From assembly GCF_002367995.1 (NCBI RefSeq), contig NZ_AP018207.1, positions 62,001-126,000 of the forward strand: a DNA stretch of 64,000 nt, in the 5' to 3' direction. The stretch is from Calothrix brevissima NIES-22 (GTDB taxonomy: Bacteria > Cyanobacteriota > Cyanobacteriia > Cyanobacteriales > Nostocaceae). Below are positions 27,428 to 34,732 of the stretch, in pieces. Position 1 is the stretch's first letter, and every line of letters begins with the position of its first letter. The position numbers and the translations under genes are program-made. The notes beneath the pieces were generated by a model. That model worked only from the letters and a program-made list of their open reading frames with translations, ran no database searches and was not told where the DNA came from.

Positions 27428-28381
27428 ATGAGTTTGCTTAAAGAGTTTTTGTTCAATCCCCCAGAACGGAAAATTCCCTTGGATAAGCCGCCGCTAGAAA
27501 CTCTCCCGCAGTGGGGACATTGGTTAGAAACACCAGAGATGATGGTAGCAATGATTCCACCGGGACATTTAGAAGTAAATATTCGTTCGCCGCTTAACCT
27601 TGTTGTCACAAGTTTTGGGGAAACTCAGGGAATTGCAGCTTTTAATAGCGATCGCTTACAACCTTACCATGCTTTACCAGGCGGTTTTGATATTGTGCCT
27701 AATGGCACTACTTATAGTTCCGTGGAAGATGCTGCTTGTTTTTTGGCGTTTGCCTATTCCCAATCTTTTTTGCAGCGAATTGTCAATGTTGAAGCGGAAG
27801 GACAGACAATTGAATTACAGCCTGGGCAAATTGCCAAAACTCATTGGGGGTTGAGTACCGCGATCGCTATCCAACAATTCTTTTATAATGGACAAATTGG
27901 TGGCGCTTTTTACCTAGAATCGGTAGCAACGGCAGTATTAGCACAGATTGTTTATCGTCGTTCTAACCTTTCAGAACGGTTGAAACGTCCACCAGAATTT
28001 TTAGAGCCAAGCTTGCTCAAGGTAGCTTTAGAATATATGAGAGCGCACCTTACCCAAGAACTGAGCCTCAATCAAATTGCGGCAACTGTGGGATTTAGCC
28101 CGTATCATTTCGCACGTGGGTTTAAAGTTACAACTGGATTGTCGCCTTATCAATATGTGTTACGTTGTCGTCTGGAACTTGCTCAACAGCTTTTACGCAA
28201 TTCTCAGTTATCTCTAGCATACGTAGCAGCCGAAGCCGGATTTGGTAATCAGAGTCACATGACATCTGTGTTTAAGCGAATGCTAAATATAACTCCTAAG
28301 CGTTATCAGCAGGAAGTGATGATTGAGAATAAGCTAGTACCTGTGGGGGGAAGTCAACAGTCAATAGTCAATAGTCAATAG
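27428..28381 (+). CDS. AraC-family transcriptional regulator
   Basis: 317 residues from the ATG at 27428; a TTG at 27416 is an alternative. The N-terminal part (about 1-200) is a cupin-like ligand domain without a recognised binding motif. The C-terminal 100 residues hold two helix-turn-helix motifs: LSLNQIAATVGFSPYHFARG and LAYVAAEAGFGNQSHMTSVF, ending in ITPKRYQQ. It is divergent from the MAPEG/DUF4336 pair. The last dozen residues (VGGSQQSIVNSQ) are translated from the heptamer repeat that follows, and the stop codon TAG is one of the repeat units. This looks like an array that has grown into, or captured, the end of the gene. Confidence 0.9.
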   Translation: MSLLKEFLFNPPERKIPLDKPPLETLPQWGHWLETPEMMVAMIPPGHLEVNIRSPLNLVVTSFGETQGIAAFNSDRLQPYHALPGGFDIVPNGTTYSSVEDAACFLAFAYSQSFLQRIVNVEAEGQTIELQPGQIAKTHWGLSTAIAIQQFFYNGQIGGAFYLESVATAVLAQIVYRRSNLSERLKRPPEFLEPSLLKVALEYMRAHLTQELSLNQIAATVGFSPYHFARGFKVTTGLSPYQYVLRCRLELAQQLLRNSQLSLAYVAAEAGFGNQSHMTSVFKRMLNITPKRYQQEVMIENKLVPVGGSQQSIVNSQ

Positions 28382-28483
28382 TCAATAGTCAATAGTCAAT
28401 AGTCAATAGTCAACAGTCAACAGTCAATAGTCAATAGTCAACAGTCAACAGTCAATAGTCAATAGTCAACAGTCAACAGTCAA
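28352..28483. repeat. heptamer STRR (AGTCAAT/AGTCAAC)n, about 19 copies
   Basis: Tandem heptamers alternate between AGTCAAC and AGTCAAT. The first four units are translated as the end of the AraC-type regulator. Confidence 0.92.
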
Positions 28484-28554
28484 AAGGATAATACATCAAG
28501 GCTTGTGACTGTTTGAAGGGACATCCAATTTCTTAAATACCCAATCAATTTGTA

Positions 28555-28685
28555 GTTCGTAAAGCCTTCGGCATAGCTTCGCTTAACGCGTAGCGTGTCC
28601 GAAGGACAAACGTCTCGCTCGCTGGTGTTCAAAAGCGAGCAAGACTTCGGCGTGAGCGCTCAGTCGAACGCTGCTCACACTAAGG
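28555..28685. repeat. intergenic repeat with nested short palindromes
   Basis: Contains ccttcggcatagc/gtccgaagg and cgctcgctggtgttcaaaagcgagc stems separated by cttaacgcgtagcgt. A common type of cyanobacterial intergenic repeat. The rest of 28382-28801 is STRR and AT-rich DNA. Confidence 0.5.
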
Positions 28686-28801
28686 AATTTGGGTAATTTA
28701 TTTACGCCGTGTTGTACTAGCAATTCTTTAGGTGCAAACAATAGCGATCGCTCGCCTAAAAATTTTCGCTATAGTCTAATTTTAGGGTTGAGAGTAGCGA
28801 T

Positions 28802-29149
28802 ATGAACTCAATTATGGTTATCCGCCCCTACAAATATGATGATATTTGGGTATTTGATGACGATCAGGTTGGTTTGGTTCGCGAACCTTTTGTAGCAGGT
28901 GCAGATAAAATTATCGATCGCTTAGTAGCTCATATCCCTAATGCAGAAGCTGGATTTAGTTTACTGTTTTCGGCTCGCCCATTTCCCGGTTACCAAGTGA
29001 AATTTGATTGGCGACGGGAGGAATATGGCGGTAATTGGTACTATAATGCAACTTTGGACATGGAAGGGTGGCTTTGTCCGGCTTTATTGAAATATTTTTC
29101 AGAAGCACCACCAGAATTTTACGCTCAATGTAAAGCGATCGCTCTTTAA
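28802..29149 (+). CDS. small conserved protein, DUF6717-like
   Basis: 115 residues, soluble, rich in aromatics. I recognise it as resembling the DUF6717 family of small bacterial proteins (MNSIMVIRPYKYDDIWVFDD start, then GLVREPFVAGADKIID). Trp, Asp and Arg in the middle (KFDWRREEYGGNWYYNATL) look conserved in character, and the chain ends in a charged, Cys-containing tail (AQCKAIAL). No catalytic motif and no known function. The ATG follows GGGTTGAGAG at a good distance. It stands alone between repeat-rich gaps. Confidence 0.7.
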   Translation: MNSIMVIRPYKYDDIWVFDDDQVGLVREPFVAGADKIIDRLVAHIPNAEAGFSLLFSARPFPGYQVKFDWRREEYGGNWYYNATLDMEGWLCPALLKYFSEAPPEFYAQCKAIAL

Positions 29150-29171
29150 AAAATCTTCAGATAACGCTCTA

Positions 29172-29540
29172 ACTGATTGCTTACTCAAAAAGTCCTATCG
29201 TAGATATCGCTTGATGATTTCTTTAAATTAGCTACTCATTTTTATATTTTAAGTCAACAAAAAAGCTGATTACTTTCTCATTTAAATGTTTTAAGTAAGC
29301 AAAAAGCCATTTCACTTACTTAAAAAGCCTTATCGCTTACTCAAAAAGCCTTATTGCTTTCTCATTTTAGTGTTTTCCGCAAGCAAAAAGCCATTTCACC
29401 TACTCAAAAAGCTTTATCGCTTACTAATTTCGGTGAATCGCGCACTCGTTTTAGTGTTTTCCGCAGATAAAAAGCCTTATTGCTTTCTCATTTCGGTGTT
29501 TTGCGCAAGTTTTTCGGCTGATTAGTTGCTCAAAAGGTGC
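29172..29540. repeat. A/T-tract array with ~21-bp period, copy 1
   Basis: Degenerate units such as TTACTCAAAAAGCCTTATCGC, TCATTTTAGTGTTTTCCGC and AAGCAAAAAGCCATTTCACC follow one another every 19-23 bases. The same array type is at 52832-53165, and in both places a family-B MITE follows. Not coding in a consistent frame. Confidence 0.75.
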
Positions 29541-29622
29541 AATGTTTGACGACAAACTGTATAGCAATTACATTTTCTCGTTTTTTGCGATCGCACTAGT
29601 AGGGGCGGGGTAACTCCCATTG

Positions 29623-29808
29623 GTGTCAACTTAAGCTAAAAGCTATATAGGGCGGGCGTTGTACAAATACCTCGCGCCCTCATCCCCTAACCCCTTCTCC
29701 CTCAGGGAGAAGGGGAATTGAATCTCTTGCTCCCCTCTCCCTCAGGGAGAGGGGCTGGGGGTGAGGGCGAAACCTTGTAACCAAGCGGTTTTCACATTAA
29801 GTTGACAC
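29623..29808. mobile_element. MITE family B, copy 2 (186 bp)
   Basis: GTGTCAACTTAA (29623-29634) and TTAAGTTGACAC (29797-29808) ends; the interior is homologous to copy 1 in the same orientation. Flanks again form a palindrome (GGGTAACTCCCAT / ATGGGGGTTACCC). Confidence 0.85.
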
Positions 29809-30009
29809 CTATGGGGGTTACCCTGCCCCTACAATTTGGGATAATTTATTTTTTGGAAGTCCCTAAGCGGAAATGAGCAGAGATTTCCGTAGCCGTAGGA
29901 GCGATTGTCAATCCAATGATATTTTCTTCCTCTCCCCTACCCCCTACCCCATTGACTCACAGCGCAAGAAACGGGTGGTTTTTCCGTGACTCCATCTGTA
30001 AAGTAAAAA

Positions 30010-30897
30010 ATGCGCCAGATTCCCAGAGTCGATATGATGCCTACTAATATTGTAAATGCTGAGGATAGCCAAGACTACAGTCGCATAGCTAAAGCGATCG
30101 CATTTATCCAAAAAAATCACCTTAACCAGCCAGATTTGGCAACTGTAGCCCAGCAAATCGGTTTGAGTGAATCCCATTTTCAAAGGTTATTTAGTCAATG
30201 GGCGGGTATCAGTCCCAAACGATTTTTACAATATCTAACTGTAGAATATGCTAAGGCAAAAATTAGCGAAACTAAAAGCCTTTTAGATTTAACCTTAGAT
30301 GTAGGGCTATCCAGTCCGGGAAGATTACATGATTTGTTTGTCAAATTAGAAGCCGTGTCTCCTGGTGAATTTAAAACTGGGGGAGCAGGTTTACAAATTC
30401 GTTATGGCATTCATGAGACATTATTTGGCAAATCCCTATTAGCTACAACTCCTCGCGGGATTTGTAACCTATTTTTCTGTGATGACACAGACGGGCAAAA
30501 TCCGGCAGAAATACTGCGCAAATCTTGGAAAAATGCCGAAATTATTCACGATTCCCAAACTACTCAACCTTTACACGCACAAATTTTTCATCCTTCAACT
30601 GTGAATCTGCGTCAACCATTAACTCTATTAGTTAAGGGGACTAATTTTCAGATTCAAGTTTGGCGAGCATTATTACAAGTGCCCTTTGGGGGAATGACAA
30701 CTTATCAAAATATTGCCGAATTAATCCAGCATCCAACTGCGGTGAGAGCCGTAGGTAATGCTGTGGGGAAAAATCCCATCTCTTATATTATTCCCTGCCA
30801 TCGTGTAATTCGCGAATCGGGAGAACTAGGCGGTTATCATTGGGGTGTGGTGCGGAAGGCTGCAATTTTAGGTTGGGAAGCTAGCCAGAGAATTTGA
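30010..30897 (+). CDS. Ada-like protein: AraC-type HTH fused to O6-methylguanine-DNA methyltransferase
   Basis: 295 residues. Residues 30-125 are an AraC-type DNA-binding domain (NQPDLATVAQQIGLSESHFQ, then LLDLTLDVGLSSPGRLHDLF). The C-terminal 170 residues are methyltransferase: FQIQVWRALLQVPFGGMTTY, then IPCHRVIRESGELGGYHWG with the acceptor cysteine in PCHRV. It repairs O6-alkylguanine by transferring the alkyl group to itself and may activate its own regulon. The Ada N-terminal zinc/phosphotriester domain is missing, so the classic methyl-phosphotriester switch is absent. The start is the ATG at 30010; a second Met nearby (30034) is possible. Not obviously in an operon. Confidence 0.92.
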   Translation: MRQIPRVDMMPTNIVNAEDSQDYSRIAKAIAFIQKNHLNQPDLATVAQQIGLSESHFQRLFSQWAGISPKRFLQYLTVEYAKAKISETKSLLDLTLDVGLSSPGRLHDLFVKLEAVSPGEFKTGGAGLQIRYGIHETLFGKSLLATTPRGICNLFFCDDTDGQNPAEILRKSWKNAEIIHDSQTTQPLHAQIFHPSTVNLRQPLTLLVKGTNFQIQVWRALLQVPFGGMTTYQNIAELIQHPTAVRAVGNAVGKNPISYIIPCHRVIRESGELGGYHWGVVRKAAILGWEASQRI

Positions 30898-30967
30898 GAA
30901 CCATTGAGGATTTGGGAATTATAAAGCTACTATAAGTTGCCATATTCTCCCGCATCTTGCTGAAACC

Positions 30968-33196
30968 ATGCCTTTGTGCTTTCCCAAGTTAACTAATCAA
31001 GTAACACTCCGCTTGATTCTTGTTGTTCCCTTTGTGCTACAAATTTTTGCGGCGGTGGGGTTAGTTGGCTATTTGTCATTCAAAAATGGTCAAAAAGCTG
31101 TGAATGAGCTAGCAAACCAGTTGATTGATAAAGCTGGACAGCAGGTTGATGAACGTTTAGATACTTATCTAGCCTTACCAATACAACTAAATAATATTAA
31201 TATTGATGCGATCGCCAATCAAGAAATAAATCTCAACGATGCCATCAGTAGCGGGCGTTATTTTTGGCGACAAGCCAAAGAATTTAGAAATCTTAATTAT
31301 ATTGGTTATGCCTTAACAAATGGTAAAGAAGCCGGTGCAGGGCACTGGTTAAAAGGCGTTGATTTATTATTGTATGAAAACCAGGGAAAAGGTAGAGCCT
31401 CAGATTACCTTGCAGATCGTCAAGGTAAGCCTGCGCAACTTTTACAAAGCTATGACTATAATCCCTTAACCGAGCCTTGGTATCAAGAGACAATCGCCGC
31501 CGGTAAACCAATCTGGGGTCAAATTAAAGCTGCACCAATTACGGAAGTTGCTTTAAGCGAGGTGGGAAAAGCTTTGAAGTTGCCGGATAATCCCTTAGAT
31601 GGGGGAATTAAATATTACATTGCTGTTTCAGCTGCGGCTCCAATTTACGACGCCAAGCGAAAGTTACTTGGCGTCACGAGTATCGATTTAACATTGACAA
31701 GTATTAGCGATTTTCTCCGCCAAATCCAAGTTAGTCCTTCTGGGCAGGTGTTTATTATCGAACGCAATGGTAAATTGGTCGGCAGTTCTGGTAATTATCC
31801 CATCTTATACAACAAACAGGAGCAAGTAGATCGCTATAGTATTTTTGATGCTCCCGATCGCCTGATTCAAGTTGTCGGCAAAGATTTACAAATAAAGTTT
31901 CCCACATTACAAGCAATCCAGAAAGAGCAAGATTTTAATACCTTCTTCAATAAACAAAAGCAATTTGTACAAATCAAACCTTGGCGAGATAAATACGGTT
32001 TAGATTGGCTAGTGGTGGTGGTTGTACCGGAATCTGATTTTATGTCACAAATCAACGCCAACAATCACACAACTATGCTGCTGTGTATTGTGGCTTTGAT
32101 GGTAGCCATTGTTTTAGGAATGTATACTTCTCAATGGATTACCCAGCCGATTTTACGCTTGAGTCAAGCCGCTAGAGCGATCGCTAATGGTAAACTCGAT
32201 CAAGCTGTCCCCGGTTCCAAAGTCCAAGAATTGAATAATTTGGCGCAGACATTCAACTACATGGCGCAGCAATTGTACGAATCATTTTTGAATTTAGCTC
32301 AAACTAATGAACAATTAGAACAACGAGTAGAAGAACGCACCGCCGAACTCAAAAATACTCTCCAAGAATTGCAGCAAACCCAAGCGCGGATGATTCAATC
32401 AGAAAAAATGTCTAGTTTGGGACAAATGGTGGCGGGAGTTGCCCATGAAATTAATAATCCGGTTAATTTTATTCATGGTAATGTCAAGTTTCTCAGTGAA
32501 TATACAGAAGAGTTATTAGAGTTAGTGCAACTATATCAAACAGAATATCCCGATGCTACGGCTGCGATTCAAGAGAAAATTAGCGATATTGATTTAGACT
32601 TTCTCAGCGAAGACTTGCGGAAATTACTCGCATCCATGCAAATCGGCACCGAACGCATTCGCGAAATTGTCAAATCACTGCGCAATTTCTCCCGCTTGGA
32701 TGAAGCCGAAATTAAGGAAGTAGATATCCATGAAGGCATTGAAAGTACATTGTTAATTTTACAACATCGCCTCAAACCTACAGATGATGCTGCTGCGATC
32801 GCTATTATTCGCGAATATGGTAACTTACCCATAGTCGAGTGTTATCCTGGACAACTCAACCAAGCTTTGCTGAATATCTTCGCCAACGCCATCGATGCGC
32901 TAGAAGATATTCACCATCGTTCCCGACAAATTACCATCCGCACCACAGTTATTGATACTCAGTTTGTGCAAATTGCGATCGCAGATAATGGAACAGGAAT
33001 GACAGAAGACATCCGCCAACGCATTTTTGACCCTTTCTTTACCACCAAACCAGTAGGAAAAGGTACAGGTATGGGGATGTCAATCAGCTATCAAATCATC
33101 ACCCAAACCCATCACGGCAAATTAGACTGTGATTCTACTCCAAATGTCGGTACAGAATTCCTGATTCAGATACCTTTGCGACAGATGGATCTGTAG
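30968..33196 (+). CDS. sensor histidine kinase with extracytoplasmic Cache domain
   Basis: 742-residue membrane sensor. First helix about 15-40 (LILVVPFVLQIFAAVGLVGYL), then a large periplasmic dCache-type sensor (45-350), second helix about 362-385 (TMLLCIVALMVAIVLGM), HAMP (386-440) and coiled coil (445-485). The kinase core has phospho-acceptor His493 (GVAHEINNPVNFIHGN). The ATPase has N-box NIFANAIDAL, G1 DNGTGM, F-box and G2 GTGMGMSISYQI. HExNNPVNFI kinases of this kind are frequent in cyanobacteria. No cognate regulator lies next to it on the same strand; the hybrid-kinase pair converges from the right. Followed by a weak hairpin (33280-33308). Confidence 0.92.
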   Translation: MPLCFPKLTNQVTLRLILVVPFVLQIFAAVGLVGYLSFKNGQKAVNELANQLIDKAGQQVDERLDTYLALPIQLNNINIDAIANQEINLNDAISSGRYFWRQAKEFRNLNYIGYALTNGKEAGAGHWLKGVDLLLYENQGKGRASDYLADRQGKPAQLLQSYDYNPLTEPWYQETIAAGKPIWGQIKAAPITEVALSEVGKALKLPDNPLDGGIKYYIAVSAAAPIYDAKRKLLGVTSIDLTLTSISDFLRQIQVSPSGQVFIIERNGKLVGSSGNYPILYNKQEQVDRYSIFDAPDRLIQVVGKDLQIKFPTLQAIQKEQDFNTFFNKQKQFVQIKPWRDKYGLDWLVVVVVPESDFMSQINANNHTTMLLCIVALMVAIVLGMYTSQWITQPILRLSQAARAIANGKLDQAVPGSKVQELNNLAQTFNYMAQQLYESFLNLAQTNEQLEQRVEERTAELKNTLQELQQTQARMIQSEKMSSLGQMVAGVAHEINNPVNFIHGNVKFLSEYTEELLELVQLYQTEYPDATAAIQEKISDIDLDFLSEDLRKLLASMQIGTERIREIVKSLRNFSRLDEAEIKEVDIHEGIESTLLILQHRLKPTDDAAAIAIIREYGNLPIVECYPGQLNQALLNIFANAIDALEDIHHRSRQITIRTTVIDTQFVQIAIADNGTGMTEDIRQRIFDPFFTTKPVGKGTGMGMSISYQIITQTHHGKLDCDSTPNVGTEFLIQIPLRQMDL

Positions 33197-33279
33197 ATAT
33201 AGCTGTTGACTGTTGACAGTTGACTGCGCCGCACTGAGCTTGCCGAAGTGTTGACTGTTGACAGACTCATCGCCAAATA

Positions 33280-33308
33280 AAATCCCTCAGAGGAGGACTG
33301 AGGGATTT
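33280..33308 (+). terminator. hairpin after the Cache histidine kinase
   Basis: AAATCCCTCAG (33280-33290) pairs with CTGAGGGATTT (33298-33308) over a 7-base loop. It is 84 bases after the stop, with no clear U-run; it may be a terminator or simply another palindrome. Confidence 0.45.
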
Positions 33309-33391
33309 ACCAGGAACGCGTATTGAGAACAATATACAATACAATTGTACTATACATGGGAATTTTAGTTAAGGACTTCCAGAAAATCAGA

Positions 33392-33500
33392 ACTTACGCA
33401 CTCAGATCCCCCAACCCCCTTAAAAAGGGGGCTGAAGAATTTCCCCCCTTTTTCAAGGGGGGTTAGGGGGGATCTGGATTTCAGGCTTCAATGCGTAAGT
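33392..33500. mobile_element. palindromic element ACTTACGCA..TGCGTAAGT (109 bp)
   Basis: ACTTACGCA at 33392-33400 and TGCGTAAGT at 33492-33500, with ATCCCCC..GGGGGAT and CCCCCTTAAAAAGGGGG-type stems inside. Its flanks read as one interrupted copy of the AGGGACTT element (see 22999-23142), so it looks inserted into that element. Confidence 0.6.
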
Positions 33501-33577
33501 CCTAAAAATAAATTATCCAATTTCCGAGAGAAGATATTCTTATTTTTCCCCCTGCTCCCTGCCCCCTGCCCCTCTGC

Positions 33578-34726
33578 CTACACAGTGGAGGGTGAATTAG
33601 AGGTAAAAATTCTTTGTGCGGGGATGACGACGGTAAAAGTTGTACCGACGCCCACAGTACTATTAACGGAGATTTGTCCGCCATGTGCATCAACACATTT
33701 TTTGGTGATTGATAATCCTAATCCCGTTCCAGGAATTTTGTTGACGTTAACTCCGCGATGAAAGGGAGTGAATAGTTTAGCTTGATCTTGCTCTGTCAGT
33801 CCAATACCTTGGTCGTGAATCTGGAATTGAATGCAATCTGGCTCACAGTGTAATGTAAAGGTGACTTTGCTGGCTCCTGGAGAATATTTCAGGGCATTTT
33901 CTAGCAAATTTGTCAAGATATGTTGCAATAAGCTGGCATCTAGCTCATAAAAAAGATTGGCTGTGGTGTCGCATTCGGAAACAGTAAACACTAATCTCTC
34001 TTGGGTTGGAGAACGGGATTGTAAATCTTCTACCAAGTAGGAGCAAAAATGATAAATATTCAGTGGTGTTGGTTGACAGTGAAATTGTTCTTGTTCTACT
34101 TGTCCGAGAACTAACACATCTGTAATCAGTTGCGCCATGTGCTTGATGGTTATTTTTCCCCGTTCGATATGGGCTTGTCGCTTTTCGGGGGTGAGTATAT
34201 CTGGTTGTTCCAAAAGTTCTAATGTGAGGAGGAGGGAACTTAAGGGATTGCGGAATTCATGGGAAACGATGGAAACAAATTGAGATTTTAGCTCGTTAAG
34301 CTGTTTTTCTTTTTTTAATGCTTGTCTAGTAGCTTGTTCGGCAAAATGGTTAGCTAAAGCTACTTGAATTGCAATAATTAAATCTTGTTCTTCAAAGGGT
34401 TTAACAATGTACCCATAGGGATGGGTGGCGATCGCTTGTGTTAATGTAGCTTCATCAGCATGGGCAGTCAAAAAAATCACGGGTATGTGAAACTGTTGGC
34501 GAATTTGATCTGCTGCTTCAATACCGCTTTTATCGCCTTGCAGGTAAATATCCATCAACACTAAATCGGGTTTTGTGGTTGCAACCAGTTCTAAAGCTTT
34601 GGCGGCAGAGTTAGCAGTGCCACATACGCTATAGCCTAATTTGTGAAGATGTTGTTTGATATCTAAAGCAATCACCCACTCATCTTCGACAATCAAAATA
34701 GTTGGCAAAGAAGAAACTTGCGGCAT
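33578..34726 (-). CDS. response regulator-histidine kinase hybrid (REC-HisKA-HATPase)
   Basis: 382 residues, cytosolic. N-terminal receiver domain (8-125) with phospho-acceptor Asp59 (DLVLMDIYL) and Lys109 (YIVKPF). A short linker helix, then HisKA with His156 (VSIVSHEFRNPLSSLL), and HATPase with N-box NLLENALKYS, G1 DQGIGLT and G2 GTGLGLSITKK. Receiver-first hybrids usually receive phosphate from an upstream kinase and relay onward. The gene begins 6 bases after the stop of the big multi-PAS kinase, so the two are co-transcribed and likely form one relay. Its C-terminal residues (SNSPSTV) run into the repeat at 33520-33580. Confidence 0.9.
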   Translation of the reverse strand: MPQVSSLPTILIVEDEWVIALDIKQHLHKLGYSVCGTANSAAKALELVATTKPDLVLMDIYLQGDKSGIEAADQIRQQFHIPVIFLTAHADEATLTQAIATHPYGYIVKPFEEQDLIIAIQVALANHFAEQATRQALKKEKQLNELKSQFVSIVSHEFRNPLSSLLLTLELLEQPDILTPEKRQAHIERGKITIKHMAQLITDVLVLGQVEQEQFHCQPTPLNIYHFCSYLVEDLQSRSPTQERLVFTVSECDTTANLFYELDASLLQHILTNLLENALKYSPGASKVTFTLHCEPDCIQFQIHDQGIGLTEQDQAKLFTPFHRGVNVNKIPGTGLGLSITKKCVDAHGGQISVNSTVGVGTTFTVVIPAQRIFTSNSPSTV

Positions 34727-34732
34727 GATACA

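Noticed and set aside
28352-28483. Possible CRISPR array in the regularly repeated DNA
   Set aside because: Units are 7 bp with no spacers; no cas genes nearby. The other STRR tracts fail for the same reason.
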